Shown: positions 16,500 to 25,466, numbered from the stretch's first letter. The stretch is 64,000 nucleotides of DNA from Streptomonospora mangrovi (GCF_027604915.1 NZ_JAJAQC010000030.1:1-64000), one strand, 5' to 3'. Notes: a model not told the origin generated them from the sequence alone. Made by a program: numbers and translations.

Positions 16500-16970
16500 C
16501 TAGCCGGTGCCGCGCAGGGCGCGCAGCGCCGTCAGGGCGCCGTCGGCGTGGGCCTGCATGCGCAGTTCGCTCTTGACGATGTGCACTACCCGCTGGTCGG
16601 TGCCGATCACGAACGTGGTGCGGCGGGTGGGTGAGAGCGCGCCCAGCGGGCCGGAGCGGCGCACGCCGTAGGCGGCGGCCACGGCTCCGTCGGGGTCGGA
16701 GAGCAGGGGGTAGTCGAACCCGTGGGCGTCGGCGAAAGCGCGCTGCTTGTCGACGGTGTCGGCGCTGATGCCCACCCGCTGGGCGCCGAGTTCGGCGAAC
16801 TCGGCGGCGAGGTCGCGGAAGTGGCAGCTCTCGGCGGTGCAGCCGGGGGTCATGGCGGCGGGGTAGAAGAACAGCACCACGGGGCCGTCGGCGAGCAGGG
16901 CGCTCAGCCGGCGCACGGTGCCGTGCTGGTCGGGCTGGGCGAAGTCGGGTGCGGGGTCTCCGATGTCCAC
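16500..16970 (-). CDS. bcp: Thioredoxin-dependent peroxiredoxin, PrxQ/Bcp type
   Basis: A 156-residue atypical 2-Cys peroxiredoxin. It has VVLFFYPAAMTPGCTAESCH with peroxidatic Cys44 and resolving Cys49 four residues later, as in PrxQ/Bcp. The early DPAPDF motif and ISADTVDKQRAFADAHG helix fit the family. It reduces hydrogen and alkyl peroxides using thioredoxin in the cytosol. GTG 16970 has no Shine-Dalgarno but has TAGGGT six bases upstream, so the mRNA is probably leaderless and its -10 overlaps the stop codon of the upstream gene. That allows expression independent of the phosphatase gene before it. Confidence 0.92.
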   Translation of the reverse strand: MDIGDPAPDFAQPDQHGTVRRLSALLADGPVVLFFYPAAMTPGCTAESCHFRDLAAEFAELGAQRVGISADTVDKQRAFADAHGFDYPLLSDPDGAVAAAYGVRRSGPLGALSPTRRTTFVIGTDQRVVHIVKSELRMQAHADGALTALRALRGTG

Positions 16971-16976
16971 GCCGCC

Positions 16977-16982
16977 ACCCTA
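16977..16982 (-). promoter_or_regulatory. -10 box TAGGGT for leaderless bcp
   Basis: TAGGGT on the minus strand ends six bases before GTG 16970 and shares its first three bases with the TAG stop of the upstream gene. No -35 is evident. Confidence 0.55.
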
Positions 16983-18128
16983 GGCCACGGTGGTGACACG
17001 CAACAGGGGCACCCGCAGCTCGGCGGGGGTGAGCGAGCCGTGGTGGCCGACGAACAGGCTGGGGCCGGGCTCCAGCTCGGGCGCCACCAGCACGGTGTTG
17101 CCCCGGGCCACCGCCAGGACGTCGCCGATGCGCGGGCGCACCCGGTCCTCCACTCCCCCGAACAGCCCCTCGGCGACGGCCTCCTCGCGCAGCAGCACCC
17201 GGGCGCGCCCGCCCAGCAGCTCGCGCCAGGCCGCGGCGGTGTCCTCGGCGGCGCCCTCGCGGGTGTAGACCTGGCGGACCCGCGCCTCGCCGGCCAGCAC
17301 CCGCACCCCCGCGCGGAACTCCGGCGGGGACTCGACGTCGACGCGGTCGGCCTCGGCGGCGTCGACCATGCCGTGGTCGGCGGTGATGTAGAGCGCGGAG
17401 TCGGGCGGCAGGGCGGCGGCGATCTGCTCGGCGAGCCGGTCGACCTGGCCGAGTTCGGCCCGCCAGTAGGCCGAGCCGACGCCGTGCAGGTGCCCGTAGC
17501 CGTCGAGCTGGGGGTGGTAGACGAGCGCCAGCACCCGGTCGTGGGCGGCCAGCGCCTCGCCGGCGCGCACGGCCAGCTCGGTGACGTTCCCGGCGGGGAC
17601 GTAGCCGCTGCCGCGCGACAGCGCCACGCTCAGCCCGCTGCCCTCATAGGCGCCGTCGGCGATGTAGGAGGTGCGCACCCCGGCGCGCTCGGCCCGCTCG
17701 TAGACGGTGGCGTGCGGCTGCCAGGTGCGGGGGTCGACCTCGTCGCGCCAGCGCAGGTGGTTGAACAGGCGGTCGGTGCCGGGCAGCACCACCTGGTAGC
17801 CGATGATCCCGTGGTGGCCCGGCGCCAGCCCGGTGCCCAGCGAGGTGAGGCTGGTGGCGGTGGTGGTGGGGAACCCGGCGGTGATGGGCGCGGCGGAGTC
17901 GATCAGCCCCGAGAGGAACGGCGCGTGCGCGCGGTGGGCCACCAGCGGCTCCCAGCCCATGCCGTCGACGACCAGCACGCAGGCCCGGCGCACCGGCGGC
18001 AGGCCCAGCGGGTTGGGCTCGCCGGGCACCCCCAGCGACGCCAGCACCGAGGGGGCCAGGGTCGACAGGGAACCGGTGGTGTAGTCGGGGACGGCCAGGT
18101 CGGGGACGGGCGCGCTGTGGGCGGTCAC
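16980..18128 (-). CDS. Alkaline-phosphatase-fold nucleotide pyrophosphatase/phosphodiesterase family protein
   Basis: A 382-residue member of the type I phosphodiesterase/nucleotide pyrophosphatase group. The first metal site is CVLVVDGMGWEPL, and the nucleophile Thr lies in GFPTTTATSLTSLGTG. YHPQLDGYGHLHGVGS and ALYITADHGMVD supply the Asp/His metal ligands, with a late FVGHHGSLTPAEL. No signal peptide is evident, so it appears cytosolic. The substrate (nucleotide sugar, phosphonate or phosphodiester) cannot be told. GTG 18128 has GAGGAG four bases upstream. The next gene, bcp, starts 10 bases downstream but has its own -10. Confidence 0.88.
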   Translation of the reverse strand: MTAHSAPVPDLAVPDYTTGSLSTLAPSVLASLGVPGEPNPLGLPPVRRACVLVVDGMGWEPLVAHRAHAPFLSGLIDSAAPITAGFPTTTATSLTSLGTGLAPGHHGIIGYQVVLPGTDRLFNHLRWRDEVDPRTWQPHATVYERAERAGVRTSYIADGAYEGSGLSVALSRGSGYVPAGNVTELAVRAGEALAAHDRVLALVYHPQLDGYGHLHGVGSAYWRAELGQVDRLAEQIAAALPPDSALYITADHGMVDAAEADRVDVESPPEFRAGVRVLAGEARVRQVYTREGAAEDTAAAWRELLGGRARVLLREEAVAEGLFGGVEDRVRPRIGDVLAVARGNTVLVAPELEPGPSLFVGHHGSLTPAELRVPLLRVTTVA

Positions 18129-18263
18129 GGTACTCCTCGCGGGTGGTCCACGCCGTGGGGCCGGCGGCTCGGGCGCGGCCGCCCGGCCCCTGGTGTCTCC
18201 CCCGTGGGCGGGGTGCCGACACCCGCGGCCCGCGGCGGCCGCGCCGCGGCCGGACTCGCGGGG

Positions 18264-18857
18264 TCAGCGGCCGGTGGCGGCGCTGAGCGCGCTGGTGAAG
18301 TGCAGCAGGTTGGCCACCGACTCGGCGCCGTCGGCGGCCTGGCTGACGCGCACGGTCAGGGGCTCGGCGGTGATGGCGCCGGTGTAGCCGTGGTCCAGTT
18401 CGCAGGAGTCGTCGGAGCACGAGGCGGGTTCGAGGTCGATGTTGGCCATGGACCCCCAGTTGACGCTGAGGCCGATGGTCAGGACCGCCTCGCTGGGCAG
18501 CGTGCCCGGCGCGTAGTTGGCGGGGTCGGACACCACGCGGGTGAGCGCCACCGACTGGATGTTGCCCAGTTGGTTGGCGTCGGTGGTGGTGGAGGCGTGC
18601 GGCCGGCCGCCGGGCTCGTCGGCGGGGTGGTCGTCGGTATGGCAGACGATGAGCCGTGTCGCGGTCAGCAGCAGCACGGTGATGTGCCGCCGCATCTCCA
18701 TGGCGGGGTCGAAGGTGGCCTCGTGGTGGACGACGAACGCCTCGGCGGACTCGTCGCCCAGCGCCGACGCCACGGCGTCGATCACCAGTCCCGGGTAGTA
18801 GCCGCTGCGCTCGATCTCCTGGCGCCAGTCGGTGGACACGGCACGCGTTTTCCTCAT
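18264..18857 (-). CDS. DUF5998 family protein
   Basis: A 197-residue protein matching the actinobacterial DUF5998 family: DWRQEIERSGYYPGLVIDAV, then VHHEATFDPAMEMRRHITVLLLTATRLIV (split here), an acidic middle, and a C-terminal GYTGAITAEPLTVRVSQAADG. Two Cys residues in PASCSDDSCELDHG could form a disulfide or metal pair. It has no signal or membrane segment and its function is unknown. A start 36 bases upstream is possible. ATG 18857 is chosen for the GGGAG immediately before it and because MRKTR precedes the conserved core. It is located upstream of the alkaline-phosphatase-fold gene. Confidence 0.85.
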   Translation of the reverse strand: MRKTRAVSTDWRQEIERSGYYPGLVIDAVASALGDESAEAFVVHHEATFDPAMEMRRHITVLLLTATRLIVCHTDDHPADEPGGRPHASTTTDANQLGNIQSVALTRVVSDPANYAPGTLPSEAVLTIGLSVNWGSMANIDLEPASCSDDSCELDHGYTGAITAEPLTVRVSQAADGAESVANLLHFTSALSAATGR

Positions 18858-19256
18858 GCTCCCATCCTGCCCTCTCCGCACGGCAGATCGCACCCGCTCG
18901 CCCGAGCCGATCCGCGCGGGCGGGTAACGGCTGGATCGCGGGGTAGAGCCGATGGCATGTACGCGACCGTGCCTCCAGTACCGGCGCCACCGGAGCCCGG
19001 TGGCCCGCCGTTGCCCGACCCCGGCCCGCTGCCGCCGGACCCGCTGCCCACCCCGCCCGAGCCGGGACCCGAACCCGGTCCCGGGCCCGGGCCCGGGCCG
19101 GGACCGCTGCCGCCCGACCCCGAACCCCAGCCCGACCCCGTCTGACCCGGTCCCGCCCGGGACCGGCCCATGGCCGCGCCGCCCCGCGCCCGGGGCGGCG
19201 CGGCCGCGCCGTGCCCGGCGGGTGGCCGCGGCCCCGAAACGCGGAGCCGCCCGGCC
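18858..19256. other. Intergenic region with a possible proline-rich mini-gene
   Basis: About 400 bases between the leftward DUF5998 and GNAT-fusion genes. Apart from the candidate listed at 18957-19145 I see only GC-palindromic stretches (alternating GGGCCC around 19080-19100). Confidence 0.5.
18957..19145 (+). CDS. Candidate proline-rich 62-residue protein
   Basis: ATG 18957 opens a 62-residue frame that is almost only Pro, Gly, Asp, Glu and Leu in PDP/PEP/PGP repeats (for example PPEPGPEPGPGPGPGPGP). There is no good ribosome site and no -10 box I trust. The repetitive DNA could create such a frame by chance, but the acidic, proline-periodic composition persists to the stop. If real it would be a disordered or cell-wall-type spacer peptide. 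Weakly supported. Confidence 0.3.
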   Translation: MYATVPPVPAPPEPGGPPLPDPGPLPPDPLPTPPEPGPEPGPGPGPGPGPLPPDPEPQPDPV

Positions 19257-21992
19257 CTAGAAGACGACGCCGCGCAGCCGCCGGGGGCCGGCGTCGGGGC
19301 GGCGGTCGGGCGGCTCGCGCAGCCACACGTGGGCGCCCAGCACGTGGGCGCCCTCGGAGTTGACGATGACCGGGTCCAGCTCGACGTGGGCGACCTCGGG
19401 GAACGCGTCCACCAGCCGCGACACCCGCACCAGGACCCGCTGGAGGTCATCGACGTCGGGCTGCTCGGCCAGCGAGGTGGCGCCGGCGGGCAGCCCGAAC
19501 AGCAGCGGCGCGGCGCGCACGGCGTGCACCAGGTCGGCGGCGTCGGAGTCGGTGAGGGGGGCCAGCCGGAACGCGCGGTCGTCGAGGAGTTCGGCGGTGG
19601 CGTCGGCCAGGCCGAAGCCCACCACCGACCCGAAGGAGGGGTTCTCCCCGGCGCGGATCACCACGGGCACACCCGGCACCACCATGGTCTGCACCACCAA
19701 CTGCGCCTCGGCGCCCAGGCGGTCGTCCAGCGCGGTGAACGCGCCGCGCACGTCGTTGGCCGAGCGCAGGTCGGCGCGGATGCCGCTGCCGCCGGCGCGC
19801 AGCCGCAGGTCGGGGGCGTTGGCCTTGACGACCACGGGGTAGCCCAGCTTCTCGGCGGCGGCGACCGCCTCCTCGGCGGTGGCCACGGGGATGTAGGGGT
19901 GGGCGGTGATCCCGTAGCAGGCCAGCAGGTCGTGGGTGGTCCGCTGGTCGGCGGCGGTCTCCTCGCGGCCCACCGGCTCGCTGGTGAACCACACGGTGCC
20001 CTGGTCGGCGCCTGCTCCGTCGGCCTCGGCTGAGGAGGCCAGGGCGGCGTCGATGATGGCGCGGGCGCGGGCGCCGTCGATGTCGGCCAGCTCGGGGTGG
20101 CGCCCGGCGGGCCGTTCGCGCCACAGCGCGTAGCGGGTGGCGTGGGCCAGGGCGCGCACCGCGTCCTCGGGGGCGGGGTAGGAGGGGATGGAGCCGAACG
20201 CGGTCTCGCCGTTGTCGCCGATGCGGCGCAGCTCGGCGGGCAGCCCCTGGTAGCCCAGGTAGGTGGTGACGATCGGCTTGGCGGCGGTGGCGGCCTTGGC
20301 GCGCATGACCTCGGCGACGTCGTCGGAGATGGGGGTCAGCGCGGGGATGAACACCACCACCACGGCGTGCACGTCGTCGTCGGCGAGCGCGGCGGTGAGG
20401 GCGGCGTCGAAGTCGGCGGCGGTGGCGTTGGGGCCCAGTGCCACCGGCTCGTGCGGCTTGAGGCCCGAGCGCACGCAGGAGTCCTTGACCAGCAGGCCCA
20501 GGGAGTCGGAGTTGCCCAGGATCGCCACGCGGGGGCCGGCGGGCAGCGGCTGGTAGGCGAACAGTTGGGCGGCGTCGAACATCTGGGTGATGTCGTCCAC
20601 CCGCACCACCCCGGCCTGCTCGAACAGCGAGGTGACCGCGTAGTCGGGCAGGGACAGCGCGCCGACGGCGTGGCCGCTGGGCACGCCCTGGGAGGACCCG
20701 CCGCTGCGCACCGCCACGACCGGCTTGTGCTGGGCCAGGCGGCGCGCCAAGCGGGTGAACTTGCGCGGGTTGCCCAGCGACTCCAGGTACTGGAGCACGA
20801 CCTTGGTGGCGGGGTCCTCCTGCCAGTACTGGATGAGGTCGTTGCCCGAGACGTCGGCGCGGTTGCCGGCCGAGACGAAGGTCGACAGGCCCATGCCGCG
20901 CTCGGCGACGCGCTGGAGGATGGCCCGGCCCAGCGCGCCGGACTGGGAGAAGAACCCGATGGGGCCGCGCGGCGGGACGTAGGGGGCCAGGGTGGCGTTG
21001 AGGGAGACGGCGGGGTCGGTGTTGGCGATGCCCAGGCAGTTGGGGCCGATGACGCGCATGCCGGCGGCCCGAGCGGTGGCGACCAGCCGCTCCTGGCGGG
21101 CCAGCCCCTCGGGGCCGGTCTCGGCGAACCCGGAGCTGACCACCACCAGGCCGTGGACGCCCTTCTGGGCGCACTCGTCCACCACGTCGAGCACCATGTC
21201 GGCGCGCACGGCCACCACGGCGAGGTCGACGGGGCCGGGCACGTCGAGCACGCTGGGGTAGGCGCGCACCCCGGCCACGGCGGCGGCGGTGGGGTGCACG
21301 GGGTAGACCGGCCCCTGGAAGTCGCCGGCGAGCAGGTTGCGCAGCGCGGTCTGGCCGATGGTGTGGGCGGTGCGGCTGGCGCCGATGACCGCCACCGAGG
21401 TGGGGAACAGCAGCCGGGCGATGGAGCGCGACTCGGCGCGCTGCTCGCGGGCGCGCATGACCTCCTGGGCGCTGGCGGTGGGCTGGAGGTCCAGGGTCAG
21501 CCGGATGACGCCCTCGTCGAAGGACTGCTGCGCGGTGTACCCGGCCTCGCGGAAGACGTTGATCATCCGCCGGTTCTCGGGGAGCACGTCGGCGATGAAC
21601 CGGCGCACGCCGCGCTCCAGCGCGGCGGCGGCGATGTGCTCCAGCAGCACCGAGGCGATCCCCCGACCCTGGTGGGCGTCCTCGACCACGAAGGCGACCT
21701 CGGCCTCGTCGGGCGCGACCTTGTCGTAGCGCACCACGGCGACCATGGCGTCGGCGATGGTGGCGATCAGCGCGACCCGGCTGTCGTAGTCGACGGTGGT
21801 GAAGCGCCGCACGTCGCGGTCGGAGAGCCGGGGGTAGGGCGCGAAGAAGCGGTAGTAGATCGTCTCGGGGGACAACCGCTCGTGGAAGGCGCGCAGCAGG
21901 TCGGCGTCGTCGGGCGTGATGGGCCGCAGGTGCGCGGTGCCGCCGTCGGTCAGGACGACGTCGGCTTCCCAGTGGTTCGGGTATGACTGCAC
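19257..21992 (-). CDS. GNAT/NDP-forming acyl-CoA synthetase fusion (PatA-type protein acetyltransferase)
   Basis: A 911-residue fusion. Residues 1-165 are a GNAT acetyltransferase (AEVAFVVEDAHQGRGIASVL is the acetyl-CoA-binding motif A). Residues about 195-330 are a CoA-binding Rossmann domain (SVAVIGASRTAHTIGQTAL). Succinyl-CoA-ligase-like domains follow, then a C-terminal ATP-grasp (YPVVVKANAPDLRLRAGG). His441 in SGHAVGALS corresponds to the phospho-histidine of ADP-forming acyl-CoA synthetases. GNAT at the N-terminus is the inverted order known from Streptomyces PatA, which acetylates acyl-CoA synthetases; enteric Pat has GNAT at the C-terminus. GTG 21992 follows TAGGCT by six bases with no Shine-Dalgarno, so it is probably leaderless. 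It is divergent from the PfkB gene. Confidence 0.92.
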   Translation of the reverse strand: MQSYPNHWEADVVLTDGGTAHLRPITPDDADLLRAFHERLSPETIYYRFFAPYPRLSDRDVRRFTTVDYDSRVALIATIADAMVAVVRYDKVAPDEAEVAFVVEDAHQGRGIASVLLEHIAAAALERGVRRFIADVLPENRRMINVFREAGYTAQQSFDEGVIRLTLDLQPTASAQEVMRAREQRAESRSIARLLFPTSVAVIGASRTAHTIGQTALRNLLAGDFQGPVYPVHPTAAAVAGVRAYPSVLDVPGPVDLAVVAVRADMVLDVVDECAQKGVHGLVVVSSGFAETGPEGLARQERLVATARAAGMRVIGPNCLGIANTDPAVSLNATLAPYVPPRGPIGFFSQSGALGRAILQRVAERGMGLSTFVSAGNRADVSGNDLIQYWQEDPATKVVLQYLESLGNPRKFTRLARRLAQHKPVVAVRSGGSSQGVPSGHAVGALSLPDYAVTSLFEQAGVVRVDDITQMFDAAQLFAYQPLPAGPRVAILGNSDSLGLLVKDSCVRSGLKPHEPVALGPNATAADFDAALTAALADDDVHAVVVVFIPALTPISDDVAEVMRAKAATAAKPIVTTYLGYQGLPAELRRIGDNGETAFGSIPSYPAPEDAVRALAHATRYALWRERPAGRHPELADIDGARARAIIDAALASSAEADGAGADQGTVWFTSEPVGREETAADQRTTHDLLACYGITAHPYIPVATAEEAVAAAEKLGYPVVVKANAPDLRLRAGGSGIRADLRSANDVRGAFTALDDRLGAEAQLVVQTMVVPGVPVVIRAGENPSFGSVVGFGLADATAELLDDRAFRLAPLTDSDAADLVHAVRAAPLLFGLPAGATSLAEQPDVDDLQRVLVRVSRLVDAFPEVAHVELDPVIVNSEGAHVLGAHVWLREPPDRRPDAGPRRLRGVVF

Positions 21993-21998
21993 GGTTTG

Positions 21999-22004
21999 AG
22001 CCTA
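21999..22004 (-). promoter_or_regulatory. -10 box TAGGCT for leaderless GNAT-fusion gene
   Basis: TAGGCT on the minus strand ends six bases before GTG 21992, with no ribosome-binding sequence between. No -35 recognised. Confidence 0.55.
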
Positions 22005-22208
22005 TTCGAGTCGCGGACGGACGTGGCGGACCTCACCTCGGCGCGCGGCGGGCGCCGCGGCCTCGGAACGGCCGGGTATCACTCAGCTCTGCCACTTCGT
22101 TACCCGACGTCCCCCTCTAACCTGTTAACGTCTTTCAGCACACAGGCTCTTCGGGCACGATCGCACACAGGCCCTGAGAGACAGGGCCGCGAGGTGGTGG
22201 GTGACGGT

Positions 22209-23108
22209 ATGGCACGAGTGGTCGTGATCGGCGATCTCATGACCGACAGCGTGGCGCGGGCGTTCTACCCGCTGGCCCGCGGCAGCGACACCCCTGCCTC
22301 CGTCATGACCTACGGCGGCGGTTCGGGCGCCAACGTCGCGGCGTGGCTGGCGATGGAGGGCACCGACACCACGTTCGTCGGCCGCCGCGGCTCCGACATC
22401 ACCGGGCGCACCCGCGAGATGGAGCTGATGGGCTACGGGGTGGACTCCCGGCTGGTCATGGACCCCGAGCGCCCCACCGGCACCTGTGTCGTGATGATCA
22501 CCCACCGGGGCGACCGCACGATGCTCAGCGACCCCGGCGCCAACGCCCGCCTCCAGCCCGAGGACCTGCCCCGCGACGTGTTCGGCCCCGACGGGCACCT
22601 GCACGTGTCGGGCTACACCCTGATCAACGCCGACTCCCGGCGGGCGGCGCGGATGGCGCTGCGCATGGCCCGCGAGACCGGCATGTCGATCTCGGTCGAC
22701 GGCGGCTCCCACGCCCCGCTGGAGCGCGCGGGCGCCGAGAACTTCCTCGACTGGACCACGGGCACCCGCCTGCTGTTCGCCAACACCGACCAGGCCCAGG
22801 TGCTCACCGGCCGCGAGGAGCCCGAGGCCGCCGCCAAGGTGCTCACGGCGTGGTACCCCAACGTGGTGATCAAGCTCGGCGACGCCGGCGCCCTGTGGGC
22901 GTCCAAGACGCGCGACGACCTGGTCACGGTCCCCGCCGAGCCGGTGGAGCCCTCGCCCGGGTCGATCGGCGCGGGCGACGCGTTCATCGCGGGCTTCCTG
23001 CCGCCATGGCTGGCCGGCAAGCACCCCAAGGACGCCCTGGGCCGCGCCCAGGCCCTGGCGGCGCGCGCCCTGCACATGCCGGGCGCCCGGCCGGACCTGG
23101 GCGACTGA
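22209..23108 (+). CDS. PfkB family carbohydrate/nucleoside kinase
   Basis: A 299-residue ribokinase-fold kinase. The N-terminal substrate lobe begins MARVVVIGDLMTD and contains MTYGGGSGANVAAWLA (PfkB signature 1 region). Signature 2 is SIGAGDAFIAGF with catalytic base Asp257. It transfers phosphate from ATP to a sugar or nucleoside; the length and motifs allow ribokinase, adenosine kinase or fructokinase. ATG 22209 is preferred: AGGTGG lies about 11 bases upstream, and the conserved VVVIGD strand begins three residues in. The upstream 200 bases contain AT-richer sequence (CTAACCTGTTAACG near 22118) likely to hold the promoter. Confidence 0.88.
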   Translation: MARVVVIGDLMTDSVARAFYPLARGSDTPASVMTYGGGSGANVAAWLAMEGTDTTFVGRRGSDITGRTREMELMGYGVDSRLVMDPERPTGTCVVMITHRGDRTMLSDPGANARLQPEDLPRDVFGPDGHLHVSGYTLINADSRRAARMALRMARETGMSISVDGGSHAPLERAGAENFLDWTTGTRLLFANTDQAQVLTGREEPEAAAKVLTAWYPNVVIKLGDAGALWASKTRDDLVTVPAEPVEPSPGSIGAGDAFIAGFLPPWLAGKHPKDALGRAQALAARALHMPGARPDLGD

Positions 23109-23110
23109 GA

Positions 23111-23130
23111 CGGCGGCCGCCAGGCCGCCG
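23111..23130 (+). terminator. Short hairpin after the PfkB gene
   Basis: CGGCGGCC and GGCCGCCG (8 bp) pair around a four-base loop, starting two bases after the TGA. A modest terminator without a T-run, between convergent genes. Confidence 0.4.
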
Positions 23131-23279
23131 CATTCCCCGGCACCGCGGTACCTCAGCGGCCGTCACGCCGCCGCCACCCCGCCTCGCGTCTCCACCCGGC
23201 CCCCTGCGGCACCCGCCCCGCCGGCGCCGCGCCGCACCGGCCGCTGCCCTGATCTGCGGAGCCGAGCGGGCCGCCCGCC

Positions 23280-25466
23280 CTAACTACGGGCGGCCAGGAC
23301 CAGCGGCAGGACGGCCGGTGCCCCCGCGGCTCTGAGGTGGCGCGCGGCGGCGGCCAGCGTCCAGCCGGTGTCAGTGTGGTCGTCCACCAGCAGGACGGGG
23401 CCGGAGAGCCGCGCCAGGGCCTCGCGGACGGGATCGGGCACGGTGAGCGCGCCGGCGACCTGCGCGAGCCGCTGGGCGCTGTTGTGGCGGCGCGGGCCCA
23501 CCCCCTCGGGCGAGGTGTAGGCCAGGCCGCCCACCGGGACGAGCCGGCCCACCTCGCACAGGCGGCGCGCGAGGTCGGTGATGAGCGCCGGGCGGGTGGC
23601 CGAGGGCATGGCGACCACGCCCACCGGGCGCTCGGCCCACGGCCAGGCCGCCAGGACGTCCACCACGCCCTTGAACACGCGGTCGCTCACCGGCTGGTCG
23701 GGGGTGTCGGGCGCCAGGACGCGGCGGAGTTCGGTGCCCCACCCGATGTCGGTGAGGCGGGCCAGCGCGCGGCCCTCCTCGGCCTGGAGGCCGGGCGGGA
23801 TCTTGCCGGAGAGGTCGACACCGAGGGCGGCCATGCCGGTGGGCCACTGCTTGCGCGGCGCCACGGCCACCCCGGGGCGGTCCAGGCGGCCGGCGGCGCG
23901 GGCCTGGTGGTCGGGGTCGACCTCGGCGCTGAAGGGCGGCCCCGCGCAGTTGTCGCAGCGCCCGCACGGGGCGGCGTCGGGGTCGTCCAACTGGCGCTGG
24001 AGGAACTCCATGCGGCAGGTGTCGGCGGCGATGTAGTCGAGCATGGCCCGCTGCTCGCGTTCGCGCGCCGCCGCGACGGCGGCGTAGCGCTTGGAGTCGT
24101 AGGACCAGGGCTCGCCGGTGGCGGTCCAGCCGCCGCGCACGCGGCGGACCGCGCCGTCGACGTCGAGGACCTTGAGCATCTGCTCCAGGCGGGTGCGGCC
24201 GAGGTCGACGCGGGTCTCCAGGCGCGGCAGCGACACCGGCCCCTCGGACTCGGCCAGGGCGGCCAGCGCCGAGCGGACGACGTCCTCGGGCGGGAAGGCC
24301 AGCGAGGCGAAGTAGGACCAGATCTCGCGGTCCTCGCGGCCGGGCAGCAGCACCGCCTCGGCGCGGTCCAGGCCGCGCCCGGCGCGGCCGACCTGCTGGT
24401 AGTAGGAGATCGGCGACTGCGGGGCGCCCAGGTGCACCACGAACCCGAGGTCGGACTTGTCGAAGCCCATGCCCAGCGCGCTGGTGGCCACCAGCGCCTT
24501 GGTGCGGTTGGCGAGCAGGTCGTCCTCGGCCCGGCGGCGGTCGTCGGGGTCGGTCTGGCCGGTGTAGGCGCGGACGTCGTAGCCGAGGTCGGCGAGGTAG
24601 GCGGCGGTGTCGACGGCGGCGGCGACGGTGAGGGTGTAGACGATCCCCGAGCCGGGGAGGTCGGCCAGGTGGCGGCCCAGCCACGCCCAGCGGGCGGGGG
24701 TGTCGGGGAGGTCGACCACCGACAGCCGCAGGCTGCGGCGGTCGAGCGGGCCGCGCAGCACCAGGGTGGCGGCGCCGTCGCCGATCTCCAACTGCTCGGC
24801 GACGTCGCGGGTGACGCGGCCGTTGGCGGTGGCGGTGGTGGCCAGCACCGGGGTGCGTTCGGGGAGTTCGGCGAGCAGGGTGCGGATGCGGCGGTAGTCG
24901 GGCCGGAAGTCGTGGCCCCAGTCGGAGATGCAGTGGGCTTCGTCCACCACCACCAGCCCGGCGCCCGCCGCCAGGCGCGGCAGCGCGCGGTCGCGGAAGT
25001 CGGGGTTGTTCAGCCGTTCGGGGCTGATGAGGAGGAGGTCGACCCGGCCCTCGGAGATGTCGTGGTAGACGGTGTCCCAGTCGTCGGGGTTGGCGCTGTT
25101 GACGGTGTGGGCGCGCAGCCCGGCGCGCTCGGCGGCGGCGATCTGGTTGCGCATGAGCGCCAGCAGCGGCGACACGATCACCGTGGGTCCGGCGCCCTGG
25201 GCGCGCAGCAGGGCCGTGGCCACGAAGTAGACCGCCGACTTGCCCCACCCGGTGCGCTGGACCACCAGCGCGCGGCGGCGCTCGGCCACCAGCGCGTGGA
25301 CGGCGCGCCACTGGTCCTCGCGCAGCCGCGCGGACTCCCCCGCGAGCGCGCGCAGATGCCGTTCGGCCTCGGCGCGCAGAGCGGGGTCGTGGGGGGAGGG
25401 CGGGCCGGGCTCGGCACCGGGGGTACCGGTGGGCTCGGCGGGGCCGGTGGTCGCGGGAGTCGCCAT
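23280..25466 (-). CDS. recQ: RecQ family ATP-dependent DNA helicase with C-terminal phosphoribosyltransferase-like domain
   Basis: A 728-residue helicase. Walker A is QRTGWGKSAVYF (about 70-81). The DEAH box with RecQ aromatic loop is VVVDEAHCISDWGHDFRPDY (about 172-191). Motif VI is YYQQVGRAGRGLD. The RecQ zinc site (a Cys in DTCRMEF then CGRCDNC) follows about residue 500. From about 600 the protein departs from textbook RecQ: PVLLVDDHTDTGWTLAAA near 691-708 is a PRPP-binding-loop motif of type I phosphoribosyltransferases, preceded by PVGVVAMPSATRP. No HRDC domain is seen. The fusion suggests a nucleotide-sensing or recycling link. ATG 25466 sits behind AAGGGGG. Confidence 0.92.
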   Translation of the reverse strand: MATPATTGPAEPTGTPGAEPGPPSPHDPALRAEAERHLRALAGESARLREDQWRAVHALVAERRRALVVQRTGWGKSAVYFVATALLRAQGAGPTVIVSPLLALMRNQIAAAERAGLRAHTVNSANPDDWDTVYHDISEGRVDLLLISPERLNNPDFRDRALPRLAAGAGLVVVDEAHCISDWGHDFRPDYRRIRTLLAELPERTPVLATTATANGRVTRDVAEQLEIGDGAATLVLRGPLDRRSLRLSVVDLPDTPARWAWLGRHLADLPGSGIVYTLTVAAAVDTAAYLADLGYDVRAYTGQTDPDDRRRAEDDLLANRTKALVATSALGMGFDKSDLGFVVHLGAPQSPISYYQQVGRAGRGLDRAEAVLLPGREDREIWSYFASLAFPPEDVVRSALAALAESEGPVSLPRLETRVDLGRTRLEQMLKVLDVDGAVRRVRGGWTATGEPWSYDSKRYAAVAAAREREQRAMLDYIAADTCRMEFLQRQLDDPDAAPCGRCDNCAGPPFSAEVDPDHQARAAGRLDRPGVAVAPRKQWPTGMAALGVDLSGKIPPGLQAEEGRALARLTDIGWGTELRRVLAPDTPDQPVSDRVFKGVVDVLAAWPWAERPVGVVAMPSATRPALITDLARRLCEVGRLVPVGGLAYTSPEGVGPRRHNSAQRLAQVAGALTVPDPVREALARLSGPVLLVDDHTDTGWTLAAAARHLRAAGAPAVLPLVLAARS

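Noticed and set aside
16722-19145. Long open frame on the plus strand over the phosphatase and DUF5998 genes (about 800 codons)
   Set aside because: It is the shadow of leftward genes with clear domains. Only its last 62 codons, in a gap, are kept as a weak candidate.
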